Notes: generated from the sequence alone by a model not told the origin. Counted from the stretch's first letter, positions 34,504-43,486 are shown. The stretch is 50,487 nucleotides of DNA from Schlegelella_A sp036496385 (GCA_036496385.1 DASXLD010000010.1:1-50487); one strand, 5' to 3'. Program-made: numbers and translations.

Positions 34504-35130
34504 CTACTGCGTCGCCAGTCCCCCCGGTGTCGGCATTCCGGACGGCGCCTGCCCCGGAATCACCGGTGGCGCAATCCCCGGCTGTGCGGCGCCGACCGCG
34601 GCCGGCGGCGCGGCGCCCGGAACGGGCAGCGGTGTCCGCGCCGGCGCCAACGCTGGCGCGGCACCGGCGGGCGGCAAGACGCCCGAGTTCGGCGGCGGCA
34701 ACGCTGGCAACTCGAGGAGGACGCTGCGTGCGCCTTGCGCCGGCCCGAGCGATGCGGTGCGCAAGCCGACCGATTGCAGCACCAGATCGCCGTCGAGTTG
34801 CGCGCCGACGATGAACGGCTTCGGCGGCTTGCCGTCGACGGCGATCAAGGCGACGCCGTTGCCAGGCTCGGCCTGTGCATGGCCGCGCGGCGCCATGACG
34901 CCGATGAGCTTGAATCGCGAAGGCGCTTCGGGGGCCTGCGCGACCGCGGCGCTTTGCCGTGGCGCGGCGCCGAACAGGCGGCCGAGGTCGCCGCGCACCG
35001 CGGCCGCGTTGCCGACCGCGATCGCATACGGGGGCACCTGCGGCGGGCTGGCAGCCAAACGAAGCGCCCAGAACACCGCCGTCGCGCCGACGAGCGACCA
35101 GATCACGAACGCCGACAGGCGAGCGAACAT
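34504..35130 (-). CDS. gspC: Type II secretion inner-membrane protein GspC
   Basis: A 208-residue bitopic protein. One membrane helix (about 5-27) is followed by the HR domain (about 85-145) with FKLIGVMAPRG, NGVALIAVDGKPPKPFIVGAQLDG and VLQSVGL, which contacts the N0 domain of GspD. The C-terminal ~60 residues are Pro/Ala-rich with no PDZ domain, a short form typical of betaproteobacteria. It is transcribed away from gspG; the start codons are 67 bases apart. It converges on ilvA. Confidence 0.88.
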   Translation of the reverse strand: MFARLSAFVIWSLVGATAVFWALRLAASPPQVPPYAIAVGNAAAVRGDLGRLFGAAPRQSAAVAQAPEAPSRFKLIGVMAPRGHAQAEPGNGVALIAVDGKPPKPFIVGAQLDGDLVLQSVGLRTASLGPAQGARSVLLELPALPPPNSGVLPPAGAAPALAPARTPLPVPGAAPPAAVGAAQPGIAPPVIPGQAPSGMPTPGGLATQ

Positions 35131-35136
35131 GCGACG

Positions 35137-35144
35137 ATTATCAT
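35137..35144. promoter_or_regulatory. Overlapping divergent -10 elements between gspC and gspG
   Basis: The block ATTATCAT reads TATCAT on the plus strand (35139-35144, toward gspG) and GATAAT on the minus strand (35142-35137, toward gspC). Both match the -10 consensus at five of six positions, but no good -35 is seen for either. If used, the gspC mRNA would begin at about its start codon (leaderless). Confidence 0.3.
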
Positions 35145-35196
35145 GGAACGCTTTGCCCCTCCGGGCATCGGAGCGGTAGAACCGCACGGGACGACG

Positions 35197-35640
35197 ATGT
35201 CGACGCAACCACCGCTGCCATCCAGGCGCGCCCGCAGCCGCGGCTTCACGTTGATCGAGCTCATGGTCGTGCTCGTCATCATCGGCGTCCTCGCTGCGCT
35301 GATCGTGCCGAACATGCTCGATCGCGCCGACGACGCACGCGTCACTGCCGCTCGCACCGACGTCAACAACCTGATGCAGGCGCTGAAGCTCTACAAGCTC
35401 GACAACCTGCGCTACCCGACCAGCGAGCAGGGACTGCAGGCACTGGTCGCCAAGCCGACCGTCGGTCCGATCCCGCCGAACTGGCGCCCCTACCTCGACA
35501 AGCTGCCGAGCGATCCCTGGAAGAGCCCATACCAGTTCGCGAACCCGGGGCTGAAGGGCGAGATCGACGTCTACAGCTTCGGCGCCGACGGCGTCGCCGG
35601 CGGCGAAGGCAAGAATGCGGACATCGGGTCGTGGCAGTGA
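35197..35640 (+). CDS. gspG: Type II secretion major pseudopilin GspG
   Basis: A 147-residue major pseudopilin forming the secretion pseudopilus. The leader MSTQPPLPSRRARSRG (16) is cleaved before FTLIELMVVLVIIGVLAAL with Glu at +5. Typical GspG segments follow: LMQALKLYKLDNLRYPTSEQGL, PYLDKLPSDPWKSPYQF and the calcium-site end VYSFGADGVAGGEGKNADIG. ATG 35197 gives a normal leader length. ATG 35143 would add 18 residues and lies inside a putative -10. Confidence 0.95.
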   Translation: MSTQPPLPSRRARSRGFTLIELMVVLVIIGVLAALIVPNMLDRADDARVTAARTDVNNLMQALKLYKLDNLRYPTSEQGLQALVAKPTVGPIPPNWRPYLDKLPSDPWKSPYQFANPGLKGEIDVYSFGADGVAGGEGKNADIGSWQ

Positions 35641-35676
35641 CGCGGCGCCCTGCGGGCGCAACTTCACTGCCGAGGC

Positions 35677-36201
35677 ATGAACAGGATCGCTCCCACCCCG
35701 CTTCGCTCCCCTCCCTCCGAGAGGGAGGGGCCGGCCCCGCTGGGGCCGTTCTTTTCTGCGCAACGAGGTTCGCGTGGCTTCACGCTGATCGAGTTGATGG
35801 TCGTCGTCGCAGTGATCGCGATCGCGACTGCGGTCGCGAGCCTGGCGCTGCGCGATCCGTCGGAATCGAAGCTCGAGCAGGAGGCGGCGCGGCTCGCGTC
35901 GCTGCTCGAGTCGGCGCGCGCTGAGGCACGCGCATCGGGAGTGGCCGCCTATTGGGAGCCGCTCGCCGAGCAGGCCGACGATTTTCGCTTCGTCGGCCTT
36001 CCCGCAGGCCAGCCGCTGCCGACGCACTGGATCGAGCCGCGGACATCGGCACAGGTGATCGGCGCACGTGCCGTCATCCTCGGTCCCGAGCCGTTGATCG
36101 GCGCGCAGCGGATCGTCCTCGGCCTCGGCGACCATCGACTGACGCTTGCGACCGACGGCATCGGGCCGTTCGTCGTCGCCGACGGCAGCACGCCGCGATG
36201 A
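35677..36201 (+). CDS. gspH: Type II secretion minor pseudopilin GspH
   Basis: A 174-residue minor pseudopilin with mature helix FTLIELMVVVAVIAIATAVA (Glu +5) and the GspH helix AARLASLLESARAEARASGV. The only available start, ATG 35677, yields a leader of 34 residues, longer than usual, because a 53-bp hairpin repeat (35696-35748) is translated as residues 7-24. No ATG, GTG or TTG codon follows the repeat in frame before the cleavage site. The stop overlaps gspI (ATGA). Confidence 0.88.
   Translation: MNRIAPTPLRSPPSEREGPAPLGPFFSAQRGSRGFTLIELMVVVAVIAIATAVASLALRDPSESKLEQEAARLASLLESARAEARASGVAAYWEPLAEQADDFRFVGLPAGQPLPTHWIEPRTSAQVIGARAVILGPEPLIGAQRIVLGLGDHRLTLATDGIGPFVVADGSTPR
35696..35748 (+). 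repeat. 53-bp GC-rich double-hairpin repeat, copy A (within gspH leader)
   Basis: It contains CCCCTCCCTC-CGA-GAGGGAGGGG and CGGCCCC-GCT-GGGGCCG, two hairpins side by side, preceded by CCCCGCTTCGCT. It matches the reverse complement of 37251-37303 at all but about two positions (in the second loop). It looks like a REP-type dispersed repeat. Confidence 0.85.
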
Positions 36202-36560
36202 GCGGGCGGCCACGCGGCTTCACGCTGATCGAGGTGCTGGTCGCGCTCGCGATCGTCGCGATCACGCTCGGCGCCGGCATCAAGGCTGCCGGTTCGCTGA
36301 CCGCCAACACTGCGCGACTTGCCGACGTCACCGCGGCGCAGTGGTGCGCCGACAACCGCCTCACCGGCCTCAGGCTCGCGCACCTGTTCCCGGACATCGG
36401 CGACGGCGACTTCACCTGCGAGCAGCTCGGCCGCGGCTACGCCGGCAAGCTCGTCGTGCGACCGACGCCGAATCCGAACTTTCGCCGCGTCGACGCTCGC
36501 ATCCTCGACTCCGACGGACACCAGATCGTCCTTCTCTCGACCATCGTCGGACGCTCATGA
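36198..36560 (+). CDS. gspI: Type II secretion minor pseudopilin GspI
   Basis: A 120-residue minor pseudopilin. Short leader MSGRPRG (7), then mature FTLIEVLVALAIVAITLGAG with Glu +5, the conserved AAQWCADNRLTGLRL helix region and a small beta domain. GspI nucleates the pseudopilus tip with GspJ and GspK. Start overlaps gspH (ATGA), end overlaps gspJ (ATGA). Confidence 0.93.
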   Translation: MSGRPRGFTLIEVLVALAIVAITLGAGIKAAGSLTANTARLADVTAAQWCADNRLTGLRLAHLFPDIGDGDFTCEQLGRGYAGKLVVRPTPNPNFRRVDARILDSDGHQIVLLSTIVGRS

Positions 36561-37222
36561 CCGCAGCAACTCCAGGCGCACGGATGCGAGGCTTTACGCT
36601 GATCGAGGTCCTGGTGGCGATGGTCGTGATGGCGATCATGTCGCTCTTGGCGTGGCAAGGTGTCGACGGCATCTCGCGCACGCGTGAATCGAACCAGATC
36701 CGGCTCGAGCAGATCCTGCGGCTCGAGACGGTGATCGCGCAATGGGAGCAGGACTTTGCGGCGCTGCAGGAGACGACCGCGGTCCCCGCCCTTCGCTGCG
36801 ACGGCCAGAGCGTGCGCCTGACGCGACGCGCCGAAGGCGGCATGCAGGTCGTTCTCTGGTCGCTGCGCCCCGACGCCGGCGGCAACGTCTGGCAGCGCTG
36901 GGCCGGCCCGGCGACGGCAACGACGCACGGCCTGCAGGAGAGCTGGCTGCGCAGCCAGCAGCTTCAGGGTGGCGAAGACGGCCTGTTGCGCGTCCTCGAC
37001 GGCGTCGACGCTTGGCAGGTCTACTTCTATCGCGGCAACGCCTGGTCGAACTGCCAGTCGACCGGCGACATCGCCCCCATGACGCCGGTGTCTGCGTCGG
37101 CTCCCGCGTCCGGAGCGGCGCCGGTCGTCCTGCTGCCGAGCGGCGTTCGCGTCGTCCTCGCCTTCGCACCCGGCAGCGGCCTCAACGGCAGCCTCGTTCG
37201 CGACGTGCTGCTCGCGCCATGA
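36557..37222 (+). CDS. gspJ: Type II secretion minor pseudopilin GspJ
   Basis: A 221-residue minor pseudopilin. The leader MTAATPGARMRG (12) is cleaved before FTLIEVLVAMVVMAIMSLLAW with Glu +5. GspJ hallmarks include WQGVDGISRTRE, VIAQWEQDFAALQE and QVYFYRGNAWSNC. It forms the tip complex with GspI and GspK. ATGA overlaps at both ends. Confidence 0.92.
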   Translation: MTAATPGARMRGFTLIEVLVAMVVMAIMSLLAWQGVDGISRTRESNQIRLEQILRLETVIAQWEQDFAALQETTAVPALRCDGQSVRLTRRAEGGMQVVLWSLRPDAGGNVWQRWAGPATATTHGLQESWLRSQQLQGGEDGLLRVLDGVDAWQVYFYRGNAWSNCQSTGDIAPMTPVSASAPASGAAPVVLLPSGVRVVLAFAPGSGLNGSLVRDVLLAP

Positions 37223-38322
37223 CGACCCGCGATCGCCGGCACGAAGGTGTCGGCCCCACCGGGGCCGGCCCCTCCCTCTCGGAGGGAGGGGAGCGAAGCG
37301 GGGAGAGAGCAGCCCTGTGCCGCGTCGCGGTGAGCAGGGCGGCGCCCGCTTGCGCGCACGACGCGCAAAGGGGCGCCGCCTTGCTCACCGCAATGATCAT
37401 CGTCGCCCTGGTCGCGACGCTCGCAGGCGCCATGGTCTGGCAGCAGTGGCGAGCGATCCAGGTCGAGGCCGCCGAGCGCGCGCGCACCCAGTCGGCGTGG
37501 ATCCTCTCCGGCGCGCTCGACTGGGCTCGTCTCATCCTGCGCGAGGACGCTCGCAACGGGGGCGTCGACCATCTCGGCGAGCCCTGGGCCGTGCCGCTCG
37601 CCGAAGCCCGGCTGTCGACGTTCCTGGCAGTCGACAAGGACAACACCGACGACGCCCCCGACGCCTTCCTTTCGGGAGCGATCACCGACGCGCTGTCGCG
37701 CTACAACGTCACCAACGTCGTCACCGGCAATCGCGTCGATCCGCTCGAGCTCGCAGCGCTGCAGCGCTTGTGCGAAACCGTCGGCGTGTCGGCTGATGTC
37801 GCGACGCGGATCGCGAGTGGCCTCCGCGACGCGGCACCGCCGCAGCCGGTCGCGCCGGCAGCAAGCGCTGCCGCGACTGTCGAAACGCCTGCCGATCCAC
37901 CGCTGATGCCGCGCTCGGCGCATCAGCTCGGCTGGCTCGGCATCGACCCGGAATCGCTGCGCCTGCTCGAGCCCTACATCGTCCTGCTGCCGGAAAAGGC
38001 GTGGGTCAACGTCAACACCGCGCCGCGCGAGGTCCTCGTGGCCGCGATCCCGGGCCTCGACCTCGCGACTGCGGAGCGGATCGTCCAGGCGCGCCAGCGC
38101 GCGCCGATGAAATCGGTCGCCGACATCCAGGCGCTCACGCCCGGCCTGCCGAGCGCGAGCTTCGAGCACCTCGCGGTCGGTTCGAATTTCTTCGAGGTGC
38201 GCGGGCGGCTGCGGCTCGGCGACGTCGTTCTCGAGCAGCGCTCGCTCGTCCAACGACGAGGGCTCGACGTCGTCGTCCTCCAGCGCGAGCGCGTCTCGAC
38301 GCGCGACCAGGCCGGCTCCTAG
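37219..38322 (+). CDS. gspK: Type II secretion minor pseudopilin GspK
   Basis: A protein of up to 367 residues, the largest pseudopilin, capping the tip. Mature helix AALLTAMIIVALVATLAGAM follows QRG and lacks Glu +5, as usual for GspK. The helical insert contains WVNVNTAPREVLVAAIPGLDLATAERIVQ, the HhH-like part of the family. The ATG at 37219 overlaps gspJ but gives a 52-residue leader because a 53-bp repeat (37251-37303) is read as residues 11-28. A GTG at 37330 would give a normal 15-residue leader but has no visible ribosome site. Confidence 0.9.
   Translation: MTTRDRRHEGVGPTGAGPSLSEGGERSGERAALCRVAVSRAAPACAHDAQRGAALLTAMIIVALVATLAGAMVWQQWRAIQVEAAERARTQSAWILSGALDWARLILREDARNGGVDHLGEPWAVPLAEARLSTFLAVDKDNTDDAPDAFLSGAITDALSRYNVTNVVTGNRVDPLELAALQRLCETVGVSADVATRIASGLRDAAPPQPVAPAASAAATVETPADPPLMPRSAHQLGWLGIDPESLRLLEPYIVLLPEKAWVNVNTAPREVLVAAIPGLDLATAERIVQARQRAPMKSVADIQALTPGLPSASFEHLAVGSNFFEVRGRLRLGDVVLEQRSLVQRRGLDVVVLQRERVSTRDQAGS
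37251..37303 (-). repeat. 53-bp GC-rich double-hairpin repeat, copy B (within gspK leader)
   Basis: Inverted copy of 35696-35748: CGGCCCC-ACC-GGGGCCG, then CCCCTCCCTC-TCG-GAGGGAGGGG and AGCGAAGCGGGG. The two copies lie 1.5 kb apart in opposite orientation, each just before the membrane helix of a pseudopilin gene. Confidence 0.85.
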
Positions 38323-38452
38323 CCCTGCAAAAGGTCGGCAAAGCGAGAACCAATACGGCGATTTCGCCGCAAGATGCCCTTCTAAGTCCTTGATTGCGAA
38401 GGGATCGGTTTCTTCACCTCCCTAGAATCGCGTTAGCCTTCGCCGCCTTCCA

Positions 38453-39718
38453 ATGTCGACTCTCGTGCTCCAGCTTCCCGAGCGACGGCGCCTGCGCGCC
38501 GGCGCGGCCGACGAGCCTGCCGCTGCCGCGGCGCGGCGGCGCGAGTACGCCTATGCGACGAGCGACGATGGCCTCGAGCTCGACGCCCACGGCCACGCCG
38601 CGGCCGCGCTGCTGCCGAGTCGCTCGGTGGTGATCGCAGTCGTGCCGGACGCCGACGTCAGTTGGCACCGCATCGCCCTGCCGAAATCGCCGGCGTCGCG
38701 GCTGCGCGCCGCGCTCGTCGGCGTGCTCGAGGAGGAGTTGCTCGACGACGCCGACACCGTGCATCTCGCCATCGCGCCGCTCGCGGCCGCCGGCCAGCAG
38801 ACCTGGGTTGCGGCAGTCGACAAGGCATGGCTGCAGGACGAGCTCGCTGCGCTCGAGAAGGCCGGCGTGTTCGTCGACCGCGTCGTGCCGATGGCATGGC
38901 CCGACGATCCGCCTGCGGGTCACTTCCACACCCCCGCCGAGGATGTCGGCAGCTTCGAGAGCGCGCTCTTGACGTGGGCCAGCGTCGACGGCGTCGCGAC
39001 CCTGCGTCTCGACGGCGGGCTGGCGCGCGCGCTCGTGCCGCAGCCGCCGCCACCGGCGACGCGCTGGACCGCAAGCCCGATGGCGGCCGCCGCGGCCGAG
39101 CGTTGGCTGGGCGCGCCGGTCAACGTCATGCCGACCGAGCACCGCTTGCTCCAGGCCGGCCGGAGCCTGTGGAACCTGCGCCAGTTCGATCTCGCCCGGC
39201 GGACCCGCGGCGCGCGCGCGATCGCCGACTGGGGACGCCAGCTGATGAGCCCGGCGTGGCGGCCGGTGCGCATCGGCGTCGCCTTGCTCGTCGTCGCCCA
39301 GATCATCGGCCTCAACGTCTGGGCCTGGCACCAGAAGAGCGCGGTCGAGTCGCGCCGCGCGGCGATCCAGGCGCTCGTCAAGAAGACGTTTCCGCGCGCC
39401 GCCGACGCCGACATCCAGCGCGATCCGGCTGCCGTCATGCTGCGCGAAGCGCAGGCGCTGCGCACGCTCGCCGGCAAGGCCGGAGACGGCGATCTCGAGC
39501 CGATGCTGCAAGCCGCGGCCGCGGCGTGGCCGGGCGAGCGGCCGCCGGTCGAGAACCTGCGCTACGAACCCGGCAAGCTGACGTTGTCGGCGGTGGGCTG
39601 GAGCGACAAGCAGATCGAGCAGTTCCGATCGATCCTTCGGCCCGCCGGCGTTCGCGTCGACGCCAGCGAGGGCCGCCTCGTCCTCACCCGCGCCCGCGGC
39701 GGAGCAGCGCTCGGATGA
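38453..39718 (+). CDS. gspL: Type II secretion inner-membrane protein GspL
   Basis: A 421-residue protein. The cytoplasmic actin-like domain (about 1-240) binds the GspE ATPase. It contains SRSVVIAVVPDADVSWHRIALPK and LLDDADTVHLAIAP. A membrane helix (about 277-296, VRIGVALLVVAQIIGLNVWAW) is followed by a periplasmic ferredoxin-like domain ending DASEGRLVLTRARGG. The 130-base gap before it carries TAGAAT (38423-38428) as a possible -10 without a matching -35. No other gene is seen there. Confidence 0.92.
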   Translation: MSTLVLQLPERRRLRAGAADEPAAAAARRREYAYATSDDGLELDAHGHAAAALLPSRSVVIAVVPDADVSWHRIALPKSPASRLRAALVGVLEEELLDDADTVHLAIAPLAAAGQQTWVAAVDKAWLQDELAALEKAGVFVDRVVPMAWPDDPPAGHFHTPAEDVGSFESALLTWASVDGVATLRLDGGLARALVPQPPPPATRWTASPMAAAAAERWLGAPVNVMPTEHRLLQAGRSLWNLRQFDLARRTRGARAIADWGRQLMSPAWRPVRIGVALLVVAQIIGLNVWAWHQKSAVESRRAAIQALVKKTFPRAADADIQRDPAAVMLREAQALRTLAGKAGDGDLEPMLQAAAAAWPGERPPVENLRYEPGKLTLSAVGWSDKQIEQFRSILRPAGVRVDASEGRLVLTRARGGAALG

Positions 39719-40233
39719 GCACCGACAACGCCGCCACACTGCCACCCGGCGTCGCCGGGGCGCGCCAGCAGGCGGGCCAGTTCTGGCAGCAGCGCGCGCC
39801 GCGCGAGCGCCAGCTGATCGTCGCGATGGCGGTGGCGCTCGGCGTCCTCATCGTCTGGCTGATCGCGGTGCGGCCGGCGCTCAACACCTTGCGCGAGACG
39901 CCTGCCGAGCTCGATCAACTCGACAGCCAATGGCAGCAGATGCAACTTGCCGCGTTCGAGAGCGCAACACTGCGCGCCGCCTCGCCGGTACCACCACAGC
40001 AGGCGTCGGAGGCCCTGCGGGCCGCGACCGAGCGGCTCGGCGGCAAGGGCAAGATCGCGCTCCAAGGCGACCGCGCCGTCCTCACCTTCTCGACCGTGCC
40101 GTTCGAGGCGCTGCGCAACTGGATCGGCGAGGCGCGCAGCGCGGCGCGCGCGCGGCCGGTCGAAGCGCAGCTGCTCAAGGGCGTAAACGGATACAGCGGC
40201 GCGATCACCGTCGTGCTCGCGGGAACCTCGTGA
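39715..40233 (+). CDS. gspM: Type II secretion inner-membrane protein GspM
   Basis: A 172-residue bitopic partner of GspL. The cytoplasmic start has WQQRAPRERQLIVAMAVALG leading into one membrane helix (about 35-52) and VRPALNTLRETPAEL. A periplasmic ferredoxin-like domain includes VLTFSTVPFEALRNWIGEA. ATG overlaps the gspL stop. Confidence 0.9.
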   Translation: MSTDNAATLPPGVAGARQQAGQFWQQRAPRERQLIVAMAVALGVLIVWLIAVRPALNTLRETPAELDQLDSQWQQMQLAAFESATLRAASPVPPQQASEALRAATERLGGKGKIALQGDRAVLTFSTVPFEALRNWIGEARSAARARPVEAQLLKGVNGYSGAITVVLAGTS

Positions 40234-41111
40234 TCCGCAAGAAGCGCAGCGGCCAGCTCTGGACGCCCACCGTCGCGACGACCGGCTGGGCCGAGTCGAC
40301 GTTTGCCGAGCAGGCGTGGGTCGAGGCGCGCGGCGCGACCGTGCGCTGGGCCATCGCCGGGGCGATCGTCGGCATCCTCGTCGGCGTCGTCGCGTTCGCG
40401 CCCGCATCGTGGCTGGCGGCCGCGATCGCGTCGGCGACGAACCAGCGCCTCGTCCTCGCCGACGCGCGGGGAACGATCTGGTCCGGCAGCGCCGTCGCCG
40501 TCCTCGCCGGCGGCCCCGACAGCCGCGACGCGACCTACCTGCCGGGGCGGCTCGAGTGGACGCTGGCGCCGCGCTGGTATGGCGTCGACCTCGCCGCCCG
40601 CCACGATTGCTGCCTGAACGGGACGACGACGGTGCAGATCCGGCCCGGGCTCGGCCGCATCCGCGCGACCCTCGTGCCGCGCACCGACTGGGTCGGCCAA
40701 TGGCCGAGCGCCTGGCTCGGCGGCCTCGGCACGCCGTGGAACACGCTCCAGCTCGGCGGCAGCTTCCGCCTCCTCTCGCCCGGAGTGACGATCGAGTCGG
40801 TCGAGGGCCGTTGGCGCCTCGACGGTCGCGTCGAGCTGGTCCTCGAGCAGGTATCGTCGCGCCTGACGACGCTCGAGACGCTCGGCACCTATCGCGTCGC
40901 GCTCACGGGCTCGAGCAACGGCCCGACGCTGCTGACGGTGGCGACGCAGGAAGGTCCGCTGCAGCTGACCGGCAACGGCACCTGGGGCCCGGGCGGCGTC
41001 AAGTTCCGCGGCGAAGCCCGCGCCGAGACGGGCGACGAGGCGGCGCTCTCGAACCTTCTCAACATCATCGGTCGCCGCGATGGCGCGCGATCGATCATTT
41101 CGATCGGATGA
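40230..41111 (+). CDS. gspN: Type II secretion protein GspN
   Basis: A 293-residue protein with a cytoplasmic tail (to about 38), one membrane helix (WAIAGAIVGILVGVVAFAPA) and a periplasmic domain with LADARGTIWSGSAVAVLAGG and LPGRLEWTLAP, typical of the GspN family. GspN is present in only some systems and its role is not settled. GTG 40230 overlaps the gspM stop (GTGA), and its own stop overlaps gspD. Confidence 0.88.
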   Translation: MIRKKRSGQLWTPTVATTGWAESTFAEQAWVEARGATVRWAIAGAIVGILVGVVAFAPASWLAAAIASATNQRLVLADARGTIWSGSAVAVLAGGPDSRDATYLPGRLEWTLAPRWYGVDLAARHDCCLNGTTTVQIRPGLGRIRATLVPRTDWVGQWPSAWLGGLGTPWNTLQLGGSFRLLSPGVTIESVEGRWRLDGRVELVLEQVSSRLTTLETLGTYRVALTGSSNGPTLLTVATQEGPLQLTGNGTWGPGGVKFRGEARAETGDEAALSNLLNIIGRRDGARSIISIG

Positions 41112-43486
41112 CGATGCAACGAACTTGCGCTTCGCGCACGACCTGGCTGCGCAAGTCCGGCGTCACGGCGGTTGCGGCGGCGCTCGTCGTCGCCTCGCTG
41201 CCGATGCCGGGCGCTTTCGCGCAGACCACTCCGAGCGCGGCGCGATTCCGCGGCGAGCCGGTGACGCTCAATTTCGTCAACGCCGACATCGAGGGGGTCG
41301 CACGAGCGATGTCGGCGATCCTGCGCCAGCAGTTCATCGTCGATCCGCGCGTCCGCGGCACGATCACGCTGTACAGCGAGCAGCCGCTGACGCCGCGCGA
41401 GGCCTACTTCAACTTTCTGGCTGCGCTGCGCGGCCTCGGCTTCACTGTCGTCGAGGTCAACGGCCTGTTCAAGGTCGTTCCCGAGGCCGATGCCAAGCTG
41501 CAGACCGGCACCGTCTCGGTCGGCGAGCCGAGCCGCCGCGGCGACCAGATCATGACCCAGATCTTTCGCCTCAACCACGAGAACGCGAACAATCTCGTCC
41601 CCGTTCTGAGGCCGCTGATCAGCCCCAACAACACGATCAACGCCAATCCCGGCAACAACACCCTGGTCATCACCGACTACGCCGACAACCTGCAGCGGAT
41701 CGGCAAGATCATCGCGGCGATGGACACGCCGGCGAGCGGTGAGGTCGAAGTGATTCCACTGAAATACGCGGTCGCGAGCGACGTCGCGCCGCTGATCCAG
41801 CGGCTCGGCGAAGGAGCCACCGGGGGCCCGACGGCGATCCCGGGAGCCGGCGCCGCGGGGGCGCTCGCGGCGCCCGTGATCCTGGTCGACGGGCGCAGCA
41901 ACTCGGTCATCGTGCGCAGCGCGAACCCGGCGCGAATGGCGAGCATCCGCTCGCTGATCGCCAAGCTCGACCTGCCGCCGCAAGGGTCGGCGACGACCGG
42001 CAACATCTGGGTCGTCCATCTGAAGAACGCAGATGCGACCAAGCTCGCGACCGTTCTGCGCGCCGCGTTCAGTGCCACCGGCACCGGCGGCGGCGGTGGC
42101 GGTGGCGGTGGCGGCGGTTCGCTCGGCGCTGCCGGCGTCACGTCGACACCGACCTCGCCTCTCGGCGCGAACCCCGCCGGCACGGCGGGGACGGGCGGCC
42201 TGTCGAGCGCTGCGACGACGCCGATCACGCCGTCGGCCGGGCCGTCGACCGGCGGCTTCATCCAGGCCGATCCGGCAACCAACTCGCTGATCATCACGGC
42301 ACCAGAGCCGCTCTACCGCCAAGTGCGCCTGATGATCGACCAGCTCGACGAGCGGCGGGCGCAGGTCTACATCGAGAGCCTGATCGTCGAGGTGACGGGC
42401 GACAACGCCGCCGACTTCGGCTTCCAATGGCAAGGGTTGCTTGCAGCCCCCAACAACAACAATGGCATCGTGGCGGGCACCAACTTCGGCACGACCGGCA
42501 ACCTGCTCGCCATCACCCAAGCGGCTCTCGCGCCGAGTGTCAACCCGTCGCCTGGCGGCAGCACGAGCGGGCTCTCGCTCGGTGAAGGTCTCAACATCGG
42601 CCTTATCCACAACTACTTCGGCACCTACGGGCTGGCCGCGATCGCGAGGATGCTGCAGAGCCAGGCCAACACGAACATCGCGTCGACGCCGAACCTCGTC
42701 ACGCTCGACAACGAGGAAGCGAAGATCGTCGTCGGCAGCAATGTGCCGTTCGTGACCGGACAGTTCACCCAGACCGGCGGCGCGGTGGCCAACCCGTTCC
42801 AGACGATCGAGCGCAAAGACGTCGGCATCACGCTGCGCATCCGGCCGCAGATCGGCGAGAACGGGACGATCCGGATGACGATCTTCCAGGAAGCGTCGAG
42901 CCTCTCGGACCAGGTCGCTCCGGGCACCTCGAACGCCGGCCCGTCGACCAACAAGCGCTCGATCGAATCGAACGTCGTCGTCGACGACGGCCAGATCATC
43001 GTCCTCGGCGGACTGATCGAAGACAAATACAGCGAGAACAAGTCGAAGGTGCCGCTGCTCGGCGACATCCCCTACCTCGGGGCGCTGTTCCGCAGCGAGA
43101 GCCGGACCAAGACGCGGACCAACCTGATGGTCTTCCTGCGCCCGGTCGTGATGCGCGACGCCGAGACGACGAACAGGATCTCGCTCGACCGCTACGAGCA
43201 GATCCGCGGCTTCCAGAGAGAGATGCAGCCGACGCCGAGCGTTCTCGTTCCGATCAACGATTCGCCGGTGATCGCGCCGCTCAGGCACGTCGAAGAGGGC
43301 CCCGGCCAGCTCTCGGCACCGCAGACCTCGCCCGGAACGGCCAAGCCGCTGGGCGTGCAGCCCCGAACCGAGACCCAGCCGGCGGTGCCGCTCGTCGTCC
43401 CGGTGATCGTTCCGGCGGCGCCGGCCGCGTCGGCGGTTCCCGCCGCGGTTCCCGCCGCGGCACCCGCATCGTCGCCCGGCGGCTGA
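41108..43486 (+). CDS. gspD: Type II secretion secretin GspD
   Basis: A 792-residue secretin, the outer-membrane pore for folded exoproteins. After a signal peptide (1-38) come N0 (VTLNFVNADIEGVARAMSAI), N1-N3, and the C-domain with VPFVTGQFTQTGG, VPLLGDIPYLGALFRSESR and LMVFLRPVVMRD. The N3 domain is split by an insert with 11 consecutive Gly codons (about 42085-42117) and a Thr/Pro/Gly-rich linker. A Pro/Ala-rich tail (VPAAPAASAVPAAVPAAAP) ends the protein. ATG 41108 overlaps the gspN stop. Confidence 0.96.
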   Translation: MTMQRTCASRTTWLRKSGVTAVAAALVVASLPMPGAFAQTTPSAARFRGEPVTLNFVNADIEGVARAMSAILRQQFIVDPRVRGTITLYSEQPLTPREAYFNFLAALRGLGFTVVEVNGLFKVVPEADAKLQTGTVSVGEPSRRGDQIMTQIFRLNHENANNLVPVLRPLISPNNTINANPGNNTLVITDYADNLQRIGKIIAAMDTPASGEVEVIPLKYAVASDVAPLIQRLGEGATGGPTAIPGAGAAGALAAPVILVDGRSNSVIVRSANPARMASIRSLIAKLDLPPQGSATTGNIWVVHLKNADATKLATVLRAAFSATGTGGGGGGGGGGGSLGAAGVTSTPTSPLGANPAGTAGTGGLSSAATTPITPSAGPSTGGFIQADPATNSLIITAPEPLYRQVRLMIDQLDERRAQVYIESLIVEVTGDNAADFGFQWQGLLAAPNNNNGIVAGTNFGTTGNLLAITQAALAPSVNPSPGGSTSGLSLGEGLNIGLIHNYFGTYGLAAIARMLQSQANTNIASTPNLVTLDNEEAKIVVGSNVPFVTGQFTQTGGAVANPFQTIERKDVGITLRIRPQIGENGTIRMTIFQEASSLSDQVAPGTSNAGPSTNKRSIESNVVVDDGQIIVLGGLIEDKYSENKSKVPLLGDIPYLGALFRSESRTKTRTNLMVFLRPVVMRDAETTNRISLDRYEQIRGFQREMQPTPSVLVPINDSPVIAPLRHVEEGPGQLSAPQTSPGTAKPLGVQPRTETQPAVPLVVPVIVPAAPAASAVPAAVPAAAPASSPGG

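Noticed and set aside
35644..35660. GCGCCC-TGC-GGGCGC hairpin between gspG and gspH
   Set aside because: No T-run follows and the genes are clearly cotranscribed; might be a processing site but there is no support for a terminator.
42085..42117. Run of GGC/GGT codons in gspD, considered as a phase-variable repeat
   Set aside because: The units are codons (3 bp), so slippage would change Gly number without shifting frame; poly-Gly linkers are common in secretin N3 inserts.
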